Shown: one piece after another, positions 7,716-14,855 of the stretch
Layout: every line of letters starts with the position of its first letter
How positions within the stretch are numbered: position 1 is the stretch's first letter
From: Nonomuraea rubra
GTDB taxonomy: Bacteria > Actinomycetota > Actinomycetes > Streptosporangiales > Streptosporangiaceae
Assembly (NCBI RefSeq): GCF_014207985.1
Contig: NZ_JACHMI010000002.1
Span: 32,734 to 96,733, forward strand
DNA length: 64,000 nt
Direction of reading: 5' to 3'
Notes under the pieces: model-generated
Seen by the model: the letters and a program-made list of their open reading frames with translations, nothing else
Databases searched by the model: none
What the model was told of the DNA's origin: nothing
Translations under genes and position numbers: made by a program

Positions 7716-7822
7716 TTTGCCTTCAGGCCGGCCCGTTTTGTGACCTAACCGTTATAAATCCGCCGGAAAACCGTTACAAAAATTGGGCCCCCAAAGATCC
7801 TTACTGGTCTACCGTTTGTCAT

Positions 7823-8728
7823 GTGCAGATACGAACAAGCGAACGGCTCGCGTGGCTCACCGCAGTTGCGGCGCTCGCGTTCCTAGTAGCCAACACGCAG
7901 GCAGGAGGGGATGTGACCACGGCAACGCTGGTAGCGGACGAACCAACCGCGACCGTCACTGTCAGCGGTCCCCCCGGCCCGCCCGGACCCCAGGGCCCCC
8001 AGGGCGACCCCGGACCGATGGGCCCCCAGGGACCGCAAGGCGAACCCGGCGCGTCCGGCCCGCCCGGACCGCAGGGCAACGCCGGACCGATGGGAACCCC
8101 CGGACCTTCCGGCCCGCCCGGTCCCCAGGGCGACCCCGGACCTACGGCAACCGTCACCGCCGTACCGGTCCCCGGGCCCAAGGGCGACAAGGGCGACAAG
8201 GGCGACGCCGGACCCCAGGGCGAGCAAGGGCCCGCCGGACCGTCCGGCCCTCCGGGACCATCCGGCCCACCCGGACCCCAGGGCGACCAGGGCGACACCG
8301 GCCCCAAGGGCGACCCCGGACCGACCGGACCGCAGGGCGACCCCGGACCCACCGGAAGCGCCGGGCCATCCGGCCCGCCCGGCACCGGCGACCCCGGACC
8401 GACTGGAGCCGCAGGGCCCGCCGGACGGGACGGCACCGCAGGGAGCCCCGGACCGTCCGGCAAGCCCCGATCGCCCGGACCCAAGGGCGACCAGGGCGAC
8501 CCCGGAACGGCGGACACGCCGGAACCCGGCGAGATCGACGCGGCGAACACGGCCAACGGCGACCCCGTGACCGTGTGGGCCGCGTGGCTTGCCGCCCTGC
8601 TGGCAGTCGGAGCCGCCACGCTCGGACTGCTGATCAGGCGGCGACGCCGCAACCGCAGACCGGCCAGCGAAACCGCTGGTCAACCTGCTAACAGCGGTAC
8701 CGCTATCGACGACACACAGCAGCTCTAA
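7823..8728 (+). CDS. Membrane-anchored collagen-like protein
   Basis: The product is 301 aa. Residues 9-27 are a hydrophobic signal-anchor ([17 protein letters not shown]). Two blocks of Gly-X-Y repeats follow, about 49-107 and 118-226, rich in GPP, GPQ, GDP and [11 protein letters not shown] and split by a [10 protein letters not shown] hinge. A second hydrophobic segment (about 251-269) is followed by RRRRRNRR, so the C-terminus is probably cytoplasmic. Phage collagen-like sequences usually occur in tail fibres; a stand-alone two-anchor protein suggests a surface-displayed trimer on the host. It lies downstream of a LexA box, and a dispersed palindrome overlaps its 3' end. Confidence 0.75.
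   Translation: MQIRTSERLAWLTAVAALAFLVANTQAGGDVTTATLVADEPTATVTVSGPPGPPGPQGPQGDPGPMGPQGPQGEPGASGPPGPQGNAGPMGTPGPSGPPGPQGDPGPTATVTAVPVPGPKGDKGDKGDAGPQGEQGPAGPSGPPGPSGPPGPQGDQGDTGPKGDPGPTGPQGDPGPTGSAGPSGPPGTGDPGPTGAAGPAGRDGTAGSPGPSGKPRSPGPKGDQGDPGTADTPEPGEIDAANTANGDPVTVWAAWLAALLAVGAATLGLLIRRRRRNRRPASETAGQPANSGTAIDDTQQL
8687..8710. repeat. Dispersed 24-bp palindrome, copy in the collagen-like gene 3' end
   Basis: GCTAACAGCGGTACCGCTAT and flanks fit the family closely (one asymmetry in the core arms). It encodes part of the last 15 residues of the collagen-like protein and lies about 80 bp before the next gene. Confidence 0.65.
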
Positions 8729-8735
8729 CCAACCC

Positions 8736-8760
8736 GCCCGCCCGGACCGTCCGGGCGGGC
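8736..8760 (+). terminator. GC-rich hairpin terminator
   Basis: Perfect 12-bp arms (GCCCGCCCGGAC / GTCCGGGCGGGC) are separated by one base and lie 8 bp after the collagen-like stop. There is no T-tract, as is common for actinomycete terminators. Confidence 0.6.
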
Positions 8761-8786
8761 ACCCAACACCACGAAAGGCACGACCC

Positions 8787-9425
8787 ATGCAGATCACCAT
8801 CAACCCCGCCGAGATCTTCGACGCCATCGAGCGCGTCACCGTCGCCCACAAGGCCACGTTCTCCCGTCAGGGCATCTCCCGCCCGACCGGCAACGTCGTG
8901 ATCGGTCTGGCCGCTTCCGGCCGCCTTGACGAGCTGGCGAACGCCGACTCTGAGGGCAGCGTCGCAGACCGCATCATCACCGGCGACGAGCTGAAGGACC
9001 TGCCCGCCGAGTACATCGCCACTCTCGGCACCGGCAAGAACGCGCCCAAGTTCACGACGTACGCCCTGATCGGCATGCGCGTCGCCGCACAGCTCGGGTT
9101 CGGACAGGCGACCCTCGCGGAGCTGGGCAAGGTGCCCGGCACCAGCGCCACCAAGGTGCAGAACTTCCTTGCTGAGCTTCCCGAGATGGCCGAGTACCGC
9201 AAGGAGATCGAGGCCCGTAAGAAGGCCGCCGCGAAGGTCGCCGCCGACACGGCCGCCGTCCGCCTCGTGTGGAAGTTCGCCGAGAAGTTCAAGGCCCCGC
9301 ACAGCGAAGAGACGTACGCGGAGGTCATGGAGGAGCGCGGCATGTCGTTCGACCGCGTGCAGGAGATCATCCGGCTTCTGACCGCTGAGGCCGACGTCAA
9401 GGCCGCCGAGAAGGCCGACGCCTAA
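8787..9425 (+). CDS. Unknown phage-type protein, helical and charged
   Basis: The product is 212 aa. Its ATG follows GAAAGG. It is largely alpha-helical in appearance, with a Lys/Ala/Glu-rich segment at about 140-165 that may be coiled coil. No signal peptide, membrane segment or catalytic motif is seen. It stands alone between two hairpin terminators, so it is probably a monocistronic, individually regulated gene. The family is not recognised. Confidence 0.65.
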   Translation: MQITINPAEIFDAIERVTVAHKATFSRQGISRPTGNVVIGLAASGRLDELANADSEGSVADRIITGDELKDLPAEYIATLGTGKNAPKFTTYALIGMRVAAQLGFGQATLAELGKVPGTSATKVQNFLAELPEMAEYRKEIEARKKAAAKVAADTAAVRLVWKFAEKFKAPHSEETYAEVMEERGMSFDRVQEIIRLLTAEADVKAAEKADA

Positions 9426-9433
9426 CCCCCACC

Positions 9434-9466
9434 GGGCGCGCCCGTGTCGCCACCACGGGCGCGCCC
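9434..9466 (+). terminator. GC-rich hairpin terminator
   Basis: The arms GGGCGCGCCCGTG and CACGGGCGCGCCC (13 bp, 7-nt loop) lie 9 bp after the preceding stop. Confidence 0.65.
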
Positions 9467-9515
9467 GCCCCACCCCTCACTCACCAACGCCACAACGCCG
9501 CAGGAGGCCCCCAAC

Positions 9516-10202
9516 ATGATCCGCCGTGAGCAGGTAGAAGTGACCCGAGAGCACGCGCTGAACGCGCACCGGTCCGTCAGGGACCACATGAGCCGATGCC
9601 GCCCATGCACCAAGGAGCCCATCCCGTGCGAGCTGGGCAGCATGTTGCAGCGTGGCGCGGGCAAGATCTCCCGCGAGGCAGCCGACGCCCTAGCCGCCTA
9701 CCTCCCGCCCGGCACCGAGGTCACCTACCAGGGCGACCGGCCCGAGTATCGGGGTAGGACGTTCGTTGTCGTGGGGCTTGCCCCGCGAACCCCGTGGATC
9801 GGCTACGTCCTCCGTGGGAGCGGCATTCGCCCGTTCTTCGCGACGCTGCCGAACGTCCAACCGAGCAGCCGCGAGGCTCAGCAGCGGAACCGGCTCGAAG
9901 CCGTCAAGCGCACGGTGGCCGTGTGCTGCGCCGTGCTGGCTCAGCACATGGTGTATCTCGACGTGAAGACGGAGCGGAGCGACACCGGCGTTATCTGTGT
10001 GACCTGGAGTAGCGCGGAGTTCGTAGGCGCGGAGAACCGCGCGACGAGCGAGAGCGGCAAGCAGTCCGGGCAGTACATCGCCGGAGCGCTCTACCTGTTG
10101 CAGGCGCTACGCGCGCACACGCAGCGCCGTTCGTGGGATGACGTGGCGCGCGTCGCCCACAACGCCCAGAAGCTAGCCGACCATGCGGGCGTTCGCGTGT
10201 AG
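9516..10202 (+). CDS. Unknown protein, phage/plasmid type
   Basis: The product is 228 aa. ATG 9516 is chosen because GGAGG lies 7-11 nt upstream; a GTG at 9444 falls inside the terminator. An N-terminal CxxC (CRPCTKEPIPC, about 28-38) may bind zinc. The middle has a beta-rich GTEVTYQGDRPEYRGRTFVVVGL segment resembling an SH3-like or KOW-like barrel. The C-terminus is helical. No family is recognised. Confidence 0.6.
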   Translation: MIRREQVEVTREHALNAHRSVRDHMSRCRPCTKEPIPCELGSMLQRGAGKISREAADALAAYLPPGTEVTYQGDRPEYRGRTFVVVGLAPRTPWIGYVLRGSGIRPFFATLPNVQPSSREAQQRNRLEAVKRTVAVCCAVLAQHMVYLDVKTERSDTGVICVTWSSAEFVGAENRATSESGKQSGQYIAGALYLLQALRAHTQRRSWDDVARVAHNAQKLADHAGVRV

Positions 10203-10216
10203 CGCGACGCGCGACC

Positions 10217-10247
10217 AGCGCCGGACCGCATCGCGCGGTTCGGCGCT
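10217..10247 (+). terminator. Hairpin terminator
   Basis: AGCGCCG.ACCGC pairs with GCGGT.CGGCGCT around an ATCGC loop, with a G-T wobble in the stem, 15 bp after the preceding stop. Confidence 0.6.
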
Positions 10248-10369
10248 TCCGCATGCCCCCCGAGGGTACCCCGTTCGGGGCCGGCCAGGGCTGCATTCGG
10301 CTTGGTACCTGCGAAAAGATTTTGATCTTGTAGCCTTGTGGGCGTTTCGTCTCGGGGTCAGGGGGTGCC

Positions 10370-11122
10370 GTGTCTGGTCTTGCTTCTGGGGTGTCGGTGG
10401 TGTCGGGCGCGTGTGTGGGTCCGTGTAATGGCAGGTCGCGGCGGGCGTGGGCTGCTTTCGAGGCGGCTCGTGACGTGCATGCGGATCTGGTGGATGAGTG
10501 GGTGCGGGCGGGGGAGGTGGGGGAGCCGCCTGTGGAGCCGGAGGTTCCGGAGGTTCGGTGGCGTCCGGGGGAGCCGCTGGTGTGCGGTCGGTGTACGGCG
10601 TCGGTGCGGGCGGCGCTGTTGGAGGTGGATGGGTTTGCTGCGCAGCTCGCGAGGGAGGCTGATGGGTTCCGGCCGCCGTCGAAGTGGTCGAGGGTGTCGG
10701 GGTCGCGGCCGAAGCCTGCGGTGTCGCCGGTGGGGGAGCTGCTGGAGAAGCTGACGGGCGGTCTGCTCGACTTCGAGGGGCGGGCGCGGGTGTGGCTGGG
10801 CGCGGGGGCGCGTCTGGGTGGTGTCCGGTCGGCGGTTGCTCGGTCGCGGGCGGTGGGCTGGCTGACGGAGTCGGGCCGGCTGGAGAGCGTCCTGGTGCGT
10901 GAGGAGCTGGTGGGCCTCGTGGACTTCGCTCTGTCGTGGCGGCTGGTGTTGGAGCGGCTGGTCGGGGATGAGCCGCCTGCGTGGTCGCCGGCGCGGTGCC
11001 GGTGTGGTGAGCGGTCGTTCCGCTGGGACGTGAAGGCGGGCTTCTACGTGTGCGCCGCGTGTGGGACGCACGTTTCTGAGGGGGAGGCGTCGGCGCGGGT
11101 GGAGGAGGAGGCCGCACGCTGA
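10370..11122 (+). CDS. Unknown zinc-ribbon-containing protein with atypical codon usage
   Basis: The product is 250 aa. GTG 10370 follows GGGGGT. CxxC pairs occur at Cys72/Cys75 (VCGRCTA) and near the C-terminus (CRCGERSF ... YVCAACGTH), so two separate zinc sites are likely. Codons end mostly in G or T (GTG, TCG, GGG, GCT), unlike the C-ending usage of the genes at 1-9.4 kb, which suggests a different origin for the block starting here. Similar proteins beside small HTH genes are common on actinomycete mobile elements, but no function is known to me. Confidence 0.6.
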   Translation: MSGLASGVSVVSGACVGPCNGRSRRAWAAFEAARDVHADLVDEWVRAGEVGEPPVEPEVPEVRWRPGEPLVCGRCTASVRAALLEVDGFAAQLAREADGFRPPSKWSRVSGSRPKPAVSPVGELLEKLTGGLLDFEGRARVWLGAGARLGGVRSAVARSRAVGWLTESGRLESVLVREELVGLVDFALSWRLVLERLVGDEPPAWSPARCRCGERSFRWDVKAGFYVCAACGTHVSEGEASARVEEEAAR

Positions 11123-11146
11123 GGCCAATGTAGAGCTGGGCGAGCG

Positions 11147-11896
11147 TTACGTACAGGGCGTGATCCCACGTCGAGCCACCTTGAGGGGAAGTGAATGGAT
11201 GGTGAAGGCGACGTCGTCAGGCCATGTGTCTAACCCGATCCAGTCATCGAAGACGGGTATGGGCTCAGGTGGTGATGTCCGCGTGGGTCTCGTCCACGTC
11301 TGTCCCTCCGTCCATATGACGGATGCATTGGCGATGGTCAATTCTTGACTGCCGCCAGTGTCGTCCAGCTTGCTCGCCGATTCCTGGAGCACGATTTGGC
11401 CTTCGCTGCACGGTTCGACGATGACTTCCCAGAGCTCAGTCGGCAGCTTGGTGGGGCGATGCAGGACGTATACGTATGCCCGCCGAGAGTTGGCGTTGCG
11501 CACGTTCCAGGACCAGGCGTCAGGGACGGTTCCGTAGGCCTCGTCGGCGATATGGATACGGCTAGGAAACGCGATCTTGGCGATGGCGTCCGCTTCGGCC
11601 TTGGCCTGTGCTTCCCTTTTCTTGTCCTCTGCCCGCTGGGCGAGAGCGTCCGCACGCTGTTGCTGGCCGAGTTCGAGAGCGTTCAAAGAGATGATGAGCG
11701 CGGGAACGGACATGAGGCCAGCGACAACGCTGGTGAGGGCGGCCCACCATTGGACGGACCAGCGGACATCGCGGAGTCTCCGGCGCTGGCGCGGCTTGAG
11801 CCGTTGGCGTTCGGCGATCACTCTTGTGGTGCGAGCTGAGGAACGCGATGCGAGACCGCGATCTATGGACGGTCGGGGGCGTCGGCGTGCGCTCAC
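11147..11896 (-). CDS. Membrane-anchored coiled-coil protein
   Basis: The product is 249 aa. A very basic N-terminus (about 1-45) precedes a membrane segment at 47-70 (WWAALTSVVAGLMSVPALIIS). A charged coiled coil follows (about 74-107, RADALAQRAEDKKREAQAKAEA), then a beta-rich C-terminal domain of about 140 residues. It runs opposite to its neighbours, a typical position for genes expressed from a carried element independently of lytic operons. A role in host-surface change or superinfection exclusion is possible but unproven. Confidence 0.6.
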   Translation of the reverse strand: MSARRRPRPSIDRGLASRSSARTTRVIAERQRLKPRQRRRLRDVRWSVQWWAALTSVVAGLMSVPALIISLNALELGQQQRADALAQRAEDKKREAQAKAEADAIAKIAFPSRIHIADEAYGTVPDAWSWNVRNANSRRAYVYVLHRPTKLPTELWEVIVEPCSEGQIVLQESASKLDDTGGSQELTIANASVIWTEGQTWTRPTRTSPPEPIPVFDDWIGLDTWPDDVAFTIHSLPLKVARRGITPCT

Positions 11897-11972
11897 GACT
11901 GAATATCGTGCGCGGGCGAAGCGACGTTAGGCTGCGCGGTTTCGCGGCGGACACGAGCGGAGGAGGCGGATC

Positions 11973-11996
11973 GTTGATTGCGGTGCCGCTGTTGGC
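11973..11996. promoter_or_regulatory. Dispersed 24-bp palindrome, intergenic copy with four mismatches
   Basis: TTGATTGCGGTGCCGCTGTT is centred between the divergent membrane-protein and HTH genes, and 20 of 24 positions fit the family consensus. Confidence 0.5.
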
Positions 11997-12063
11997 TTGC
12001 GCCTGGCGGGGTGGGTGTGTAACACTTCCGGGCGACGGAGAGACTTGTGCCCTCGGACCGATC

Positions 12064-12333
12064 ATGGTTCGAGGGCTTTCCGCTGTTCGGGGGGTGTTGG
12101 TGTTCCCTGCGACGGCGAAGACTGCTGCTGTCCGGCTGGGCCGGGAGGCGGTGACGATCCGGCAGTGGGCGCGCCGGTATGGCGTGCGTGTGCTGGGGCG
12201 AGCCAGCCGCGAGGTCGTGTACGACTTCGCTGATCTGGCGACGATCGAGGGCTGTATCTGGCGGGGCGACGACGTGCCTGATTCGCCGGAGGGCCGGGAT
12301 GCGTTGCGGGCTCGGCTGGCGGCGGCTGCGTAG
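12064..12333 (+). CDS. MerR/excisionase-like small HTH protein
   Basis: The product is 89 aa if started at ATG 12064; the frame is open further upstream through the palindrome, so the start is uncertain. Residues 20-65 (REAVTIRQWARRYGVRVLGR...YDFADLATIE) fit a small winged HTH of the MerR/AlpA-type. It precedes another HTH gene by 25 bp, probably in one transcript. It is a likely DNA-binding regulator of the element. Confidence 0.55.
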   Translation: MVRGLSAVRGVLVFPATAKTAAVRLGREAVTIRQWARRYGVRVLGRASREVVYDFADLATIEGCIWRGDDVPDSPEGRDALRARLAAAA

Positions 12334-12358
12334 GAGCAATCAGACAGGGGTGGCTGTG

Positions 12359-12586
12359 ATGGTTCGGAAGTATCAGCGGGTGGCGGGCGCGGAGCGCGAG
12401 GCGCTGAAGGCGGAGCTGAAGCGCCGGTACATGGACGGGGAGTCGATCCGGCGGCTGTCGATCTCGACGGGCCGCTCGTACGGGTTCGTTCACCGGCTGC
12501 TGGAGGAGGCGGGGGCGCCGCTGCGGCCGCGGGGCGGCAACCAGCGGCCGGCTCCTGTGGTTGTAGACGGGCGACCATCTAGCTGA
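12359..12586 (+). CDS. Small actinobacterial HTH protein
   Basis: The product is 75 aa with a clear helix-turn-helix at about 27-52 (GESIRRLSISTGRSYGFVHRLL) followed by GAPLRPRGG. This is a widespread actinobacterial family of stand-alone HTH proteins, frequent on plasmids and chromosomes; its regulon is generally unknown. It overlaps the convergent membrane-protein gene by 8 bp. Confidence 0.7.
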   Translation: MVRKYQRVAGAEREALKAELKRRYMDGESIRRLSISTGRSYGFVHRLLEEAGAPLRPRGGNQRPAPVVVDGRPSS

Positions 12587-13019
12587 TGCTGTTCACCCAG
12601 ATGCCGATTGGGATCGAAAGGATTGCGGATACAAGAACGCCCGCGAGGAAGTAGGCGAGTTGCTGTCGCCGCTCGGCGCGGATGGTGGCCTTCGTTTCGT
12701 GGGTGAGGATGCTGCGGATCTTCTCGGCCTGTTCCTCGTTCACGGCCAGCAACTCTTGCTGTCGTTTCGCCTCTTCGATCAGTGCTGTGCGGGTTGCCTG
12801 CTGGGCTTCAAGATCTTTCTGCAACTCCTGCAGCAGCATGCCCGCCTCCGAGAAGGCAGCGTTGACTAGTTCGATACGGCGCTGGAGCCGTTTCCCGGGA
12901 TCTTCCTCAGCCTCCCTGATGCGTCTACGTCTCAGGAGGCTCACCAGTTCGTTCGCCGCCACGCCGATCAACGAACTGCCCAAGACTACGAAGAGGCTTC
13001 CCAGAAGATCCATGTGCAT
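12579..13019 (-). CDS. Two-pass membrane protein with central coiled coil
   Basis: The product is 146 aa. A hydrophobic segment at about 4-28 is followed by a basic RRRRIREAEED turn. A long coiled coil spans about 42-95 (LLQELQKDLEAQQATRTALIEEAK), and a second membrane segment lies at 121-143. The same layout, membrane plus coiled coil on the minus strand, is seen in the gene at 11147-11896. No enzymatic motif is visible. Confidence 0.6.
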   Translation of the reverse strand: MHMDLLGSLFVVLGSSLIGVAANELVSLLRRRRIREAEEDPGKRLQRRIELVNAAFSEAGMLLQELQKDLEAQQATRTALIEEAKRQQELLAVNEEQAEKIRSILTHETKATIRAERRQQLAYFLAGVLVSAILSIPIGIWVNSIS

Positions 13020-13108
13020 ATTCGATCGTGTCGGCTCTGTGCGTGTATCGGAAGTGCCCCAATCGAAACCCTGGGCCGCCCATGATCAGAGCAATCAAGA
13101 TCGATAGA

Positions 13109-13138
13109 AGAGGAACATAATTCAGGTTATGTTCCTCT
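13109..13138. promoter_or_regulatory. Inverted repeat in divergent promoter region
   Basis: Twelve-bp perfect arms (AGAGGAACATAA / TTATGTTCCTCT) are separated by 6 nt, in an A/T-rich spacer between divergent genes. It is most likely an operator for one of the nearby small HTH regulators. It could fold as a hairpin, but no transcript should end here. Confidence 0.55.
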
Positions 13139-13188
13139 CTCCGGTGTTACGCTCGAAGTGATCACCCCTTCCACGAAAGAAGATCATC

Positions 13189-13392
13189 ATGAGCGTGCGA
13201 AAGTTCCCGCTGACTCTGCGCGTCGCCGTGACCGGAGCAACACCGGATGAGATCAGAGAAGCGGCCGTGGCGCAGGCCCTCGCGTTCTTCGGGTCGAGCA
13301 CCGAGCTGGACGTCATCAGCGCCGAAGCCGAGCCGGAGGGGGAGCATCACAGCCGCTACCGCGCGGTCGTCGTGTTCCGGAAAGTCGCCTGA
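13189..13392 (+). CDS. Small unknown protein
   Basis: The 67-aa product has an alternating beta-alpha-beta appearance (FPLTLRVAVTGATPDEIREAA ... SRYRAVVVFRK). Its ATG is preceded by GAAAGAAG. It is ATGA-coupled to a 27-codon ORF and then to the recombinase gene, so it may be a recombination accessory protein; this is only positional inference. Confidence 0.55.
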   Translation: MSVRKFPLTLRVAVTGATPDEIREAAVAQALAFFGSSTELDVISAEAEPEGEHHSRYRAVVVFRKVA

Positions 13393-13475
13393 TGCGCCGC
13401 GCCAGCGATAAGGCCGGGGATGCCGTCGCCGGCTTCCCGCTGCCGTTCGGCGCAGGGGACGATCGTGAACGCTGA
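13392..13475 (+). CDS. 27-residue coupled ORF before the recombinase
   Basis: Its ATG overlaps the stop of the 67-aa gene and its stop (13473-13475) lies just inside the recombinase frame, so it may pass ribosomes on to the recombinase GTG. The peptide has no recognisable feature. Confidence 0.3.
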   Translation: MRRASDKAGDAVAGFPLPFGAGDDRER

Positions 13476-14433
13476 GCTGATCGTCGTCCGGAGCGAAGAC
13501 GTCGCGCTGCCGCTGGACCTGCCGCCGATCATTCTCGACCTGACCCGGGCGTGGCTGTGGTCGTTCGACTCGAAGAACACGCGGGACACGTACGAGCGGT
13601 ACATTCGGCGATGGTTCGAGTTCTGCAACGAGACCGGCCTCGATCCGCTGGAGGCCCGCAAGCCGCACGGCGACGTGTTCTCCCGCTGGTTCCAGGAGAC
13701 GGCCCGCCGACCACCGAAGCCGAAGACAGTGGCATTAGTCCTGTCCACGGTGTCGTCCTGGTACGAGTACCTGCACGAGACCGAAGCCCTCGACGCCAAC
13801 CGGTTCAAGAAGACGCGACGACCGAAGATCCCCCGCAAGCACTCCGAGACGGTCGCGCTCACCAAGGGCGAGGCGCGGGACCTCCTCCGGGCGGCCGACG
13901 CCGACCATGGCCGGGAACGGCTGCGCACCGCGGCGCTGCTCCGGCTGCTGCTGCAGACCGGCGTCCGCATCTCCGAGGCGGTGAACGCGCAGATCGACGA
14001 CCTCGGGTTCGCCCGTGGGTATCGGACGCTGCGCATCACGGTGAAGGGCGGCGACACGATTACCCGGCGGCTGCCGGTGGAGGCGACGCACGCGCTGGAT
14101 GTCTACCTCGCTGAGCGGGCGCACCGCGAAGGGGTCGAGCTGCAGGACCTGCGGGGCCCGCTATTCGCGACCTCGACGGGCCAGAGCTGGAGCAGGTCGA
14201 AGGCGTTCGAGCTGGTGCGGCGCATTGCCGCCCAGGCGGGCATCACGTCGAAGGTGGGGCCGCACTCCCTGCGGCACACCTACGCATCGCTGGCGCAGGA
14301 GGCCGGCGTCGCGATGCGGCAGATCCAGCTCGACCTCAACCACGCCGACGTGTCCACGACGGAGATCTACTTGCACAGCCGGGACCGGCTGGAGAAGGAC
14401 GCCTCTCAGGTGGTGGCGTCGCTGCTGGAGTAG
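13465..14433 (+). CDS. Tyrosine recombinase (Xer/integrase family)
   Basis: The product is 322 aa, a length typical of XerC/D-type enzymes, with an N-terminal SAM-like domain (about 25-120) and a catalytic domain. All catalytic residues are visible: Arg168 (TGVRISEA), Lys194 (VKGGD), His267 and Arg270 (HSLRHT), His293 (LNHAD) and Tyr302 (EIYLH). Codon 91 is TTA, rare in high-GC actinomycetes and read by the bldA tRNA in Streptomyces, so expression may be tied to development. GTG 13465 follows AGGGGA. It lies between early and structural genes, so dimer resolution is as plausible as integration. Confidence 0.88.
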   Translation: MNAELIVVRSEDVALPLDLPPIILDLTRAWLWSFDSKNTRDTYERYIRRWFEFCNETGLDPLEARKPHGDVFSRWFQETARRPPKPKTVALVLSTVSSWYEYLHETEALDANRFKKTRRPKIPRKHSETVALTKGEARDLLRAADADHGRERLRTAALLRLLLQTGVRISEAVNAQIDDLGFARGYRTLRITVKGGDTITRRLPVEATHALDVYLAERAHREGVELQDLRGPLFATSTGQSWSRSKAFELVRRIAAQAGITSKVGPHSLRHTYASLAQEAGVAMRQIQLDLNHADVSTTEIYLHSRDRLEKDASQVVASLLE

Positions 14434-14442
14434 GAGGAGCAC

Positions 14443-14607
14443 GTGCCCAGGTCGAGAACGAGCGCGCTGGACAAGTCGGCATGGACGCACCACTGCGGCG
14501 CGATCAACCTGGGCACGTGGACCGACCGCGCGGTGTGCGGCGGCTGCCGGTACTCGGTGGGTCACGCCGAGGATGTCGAGCAGTACCGGCTTGTGCGTGT
14601 CTGGTGA
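14443..14607 (+). CDS. Small zinc-ribbon-like protein after the recombinase
   Basis: A 54-aa frame starts at GTG 14443 with GGAGGAG just upstream, 9 bp after the recombinase stop. Cys18, Cys32, Cys35 and His16/17 or His41 could bind zinc (THHCGA ... VCGGCRYS). It is probably co-transcribed with the recombinase. A directionality or DNA-binding role is possible but unsupported beyond position. Confidence 0.5.
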   Translation: MPRSRTSALDKSAWTHHCGAINLGTWTDRAVCGGCRYSVGHAEDVEQYRLVRVW

Positions 14608-14855
14608 CGCAGCAACGCGCAATCTTCGCATTGGTCGCGTTTCTGGACATTAGAAACGTCGATCACCCGAGATGTGTGCGTCTCAGCTGCACGCTGATGC
14701 GTAATTGGGGCTGTCTGAAGGCCATTTGGATGCGTCTGAATGTCGATCTTGTTAGCGTTGCTCTGAGACGTTTTCGCGGGTCACCGACATAACGGCAAGT
14801 GCAAAGGCTGGTGACCCTCGCAAATAGGTCACCGGCGGGCGGATGGTCGAGTCAA
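14608..14855. other. Intergenic region with GCGTCT repeats, possible recombination site
   Basis: The 248 bp have lower GC than the flanks. Three GCGTCT(C/G)A-type units lie at about 14674, 14731 and (inverted) 14764. They resemble arm-type sites and the TGCGTCA units near 7.45 and 63.45 kb. No tRNA sequence is seen. No gene is supported. Confidence 0.35.

Larger units (their letters stand above)
7254..7822. other. 569-bp intergenic region: terminator, shared repeat and SOS box
   Basis: No convincing gene is present. The region has lower GC than its neighbours. It holds a terminator hairpin (7379-7427), an inverted copy of a TGCGTCA-type repeat also found near 63.45 kb (7448-7466), a perfect LexA box (7700-7715), and two direct ACCGTTA(T/C)AAA motifs 22 bp apart (from about 7747 and 7769), which may be promoter or activator elements for the collagen-like gene. 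Confidence 0.5.

Noticed and set aside
10258..10275. GGTACC-containing sequences as further palindrome family members
   Set aside because: GGTACC alone (also near 4398, 10304, 42006 and 55142) lacks the flanking GCG/CGC and AT-containing arms.
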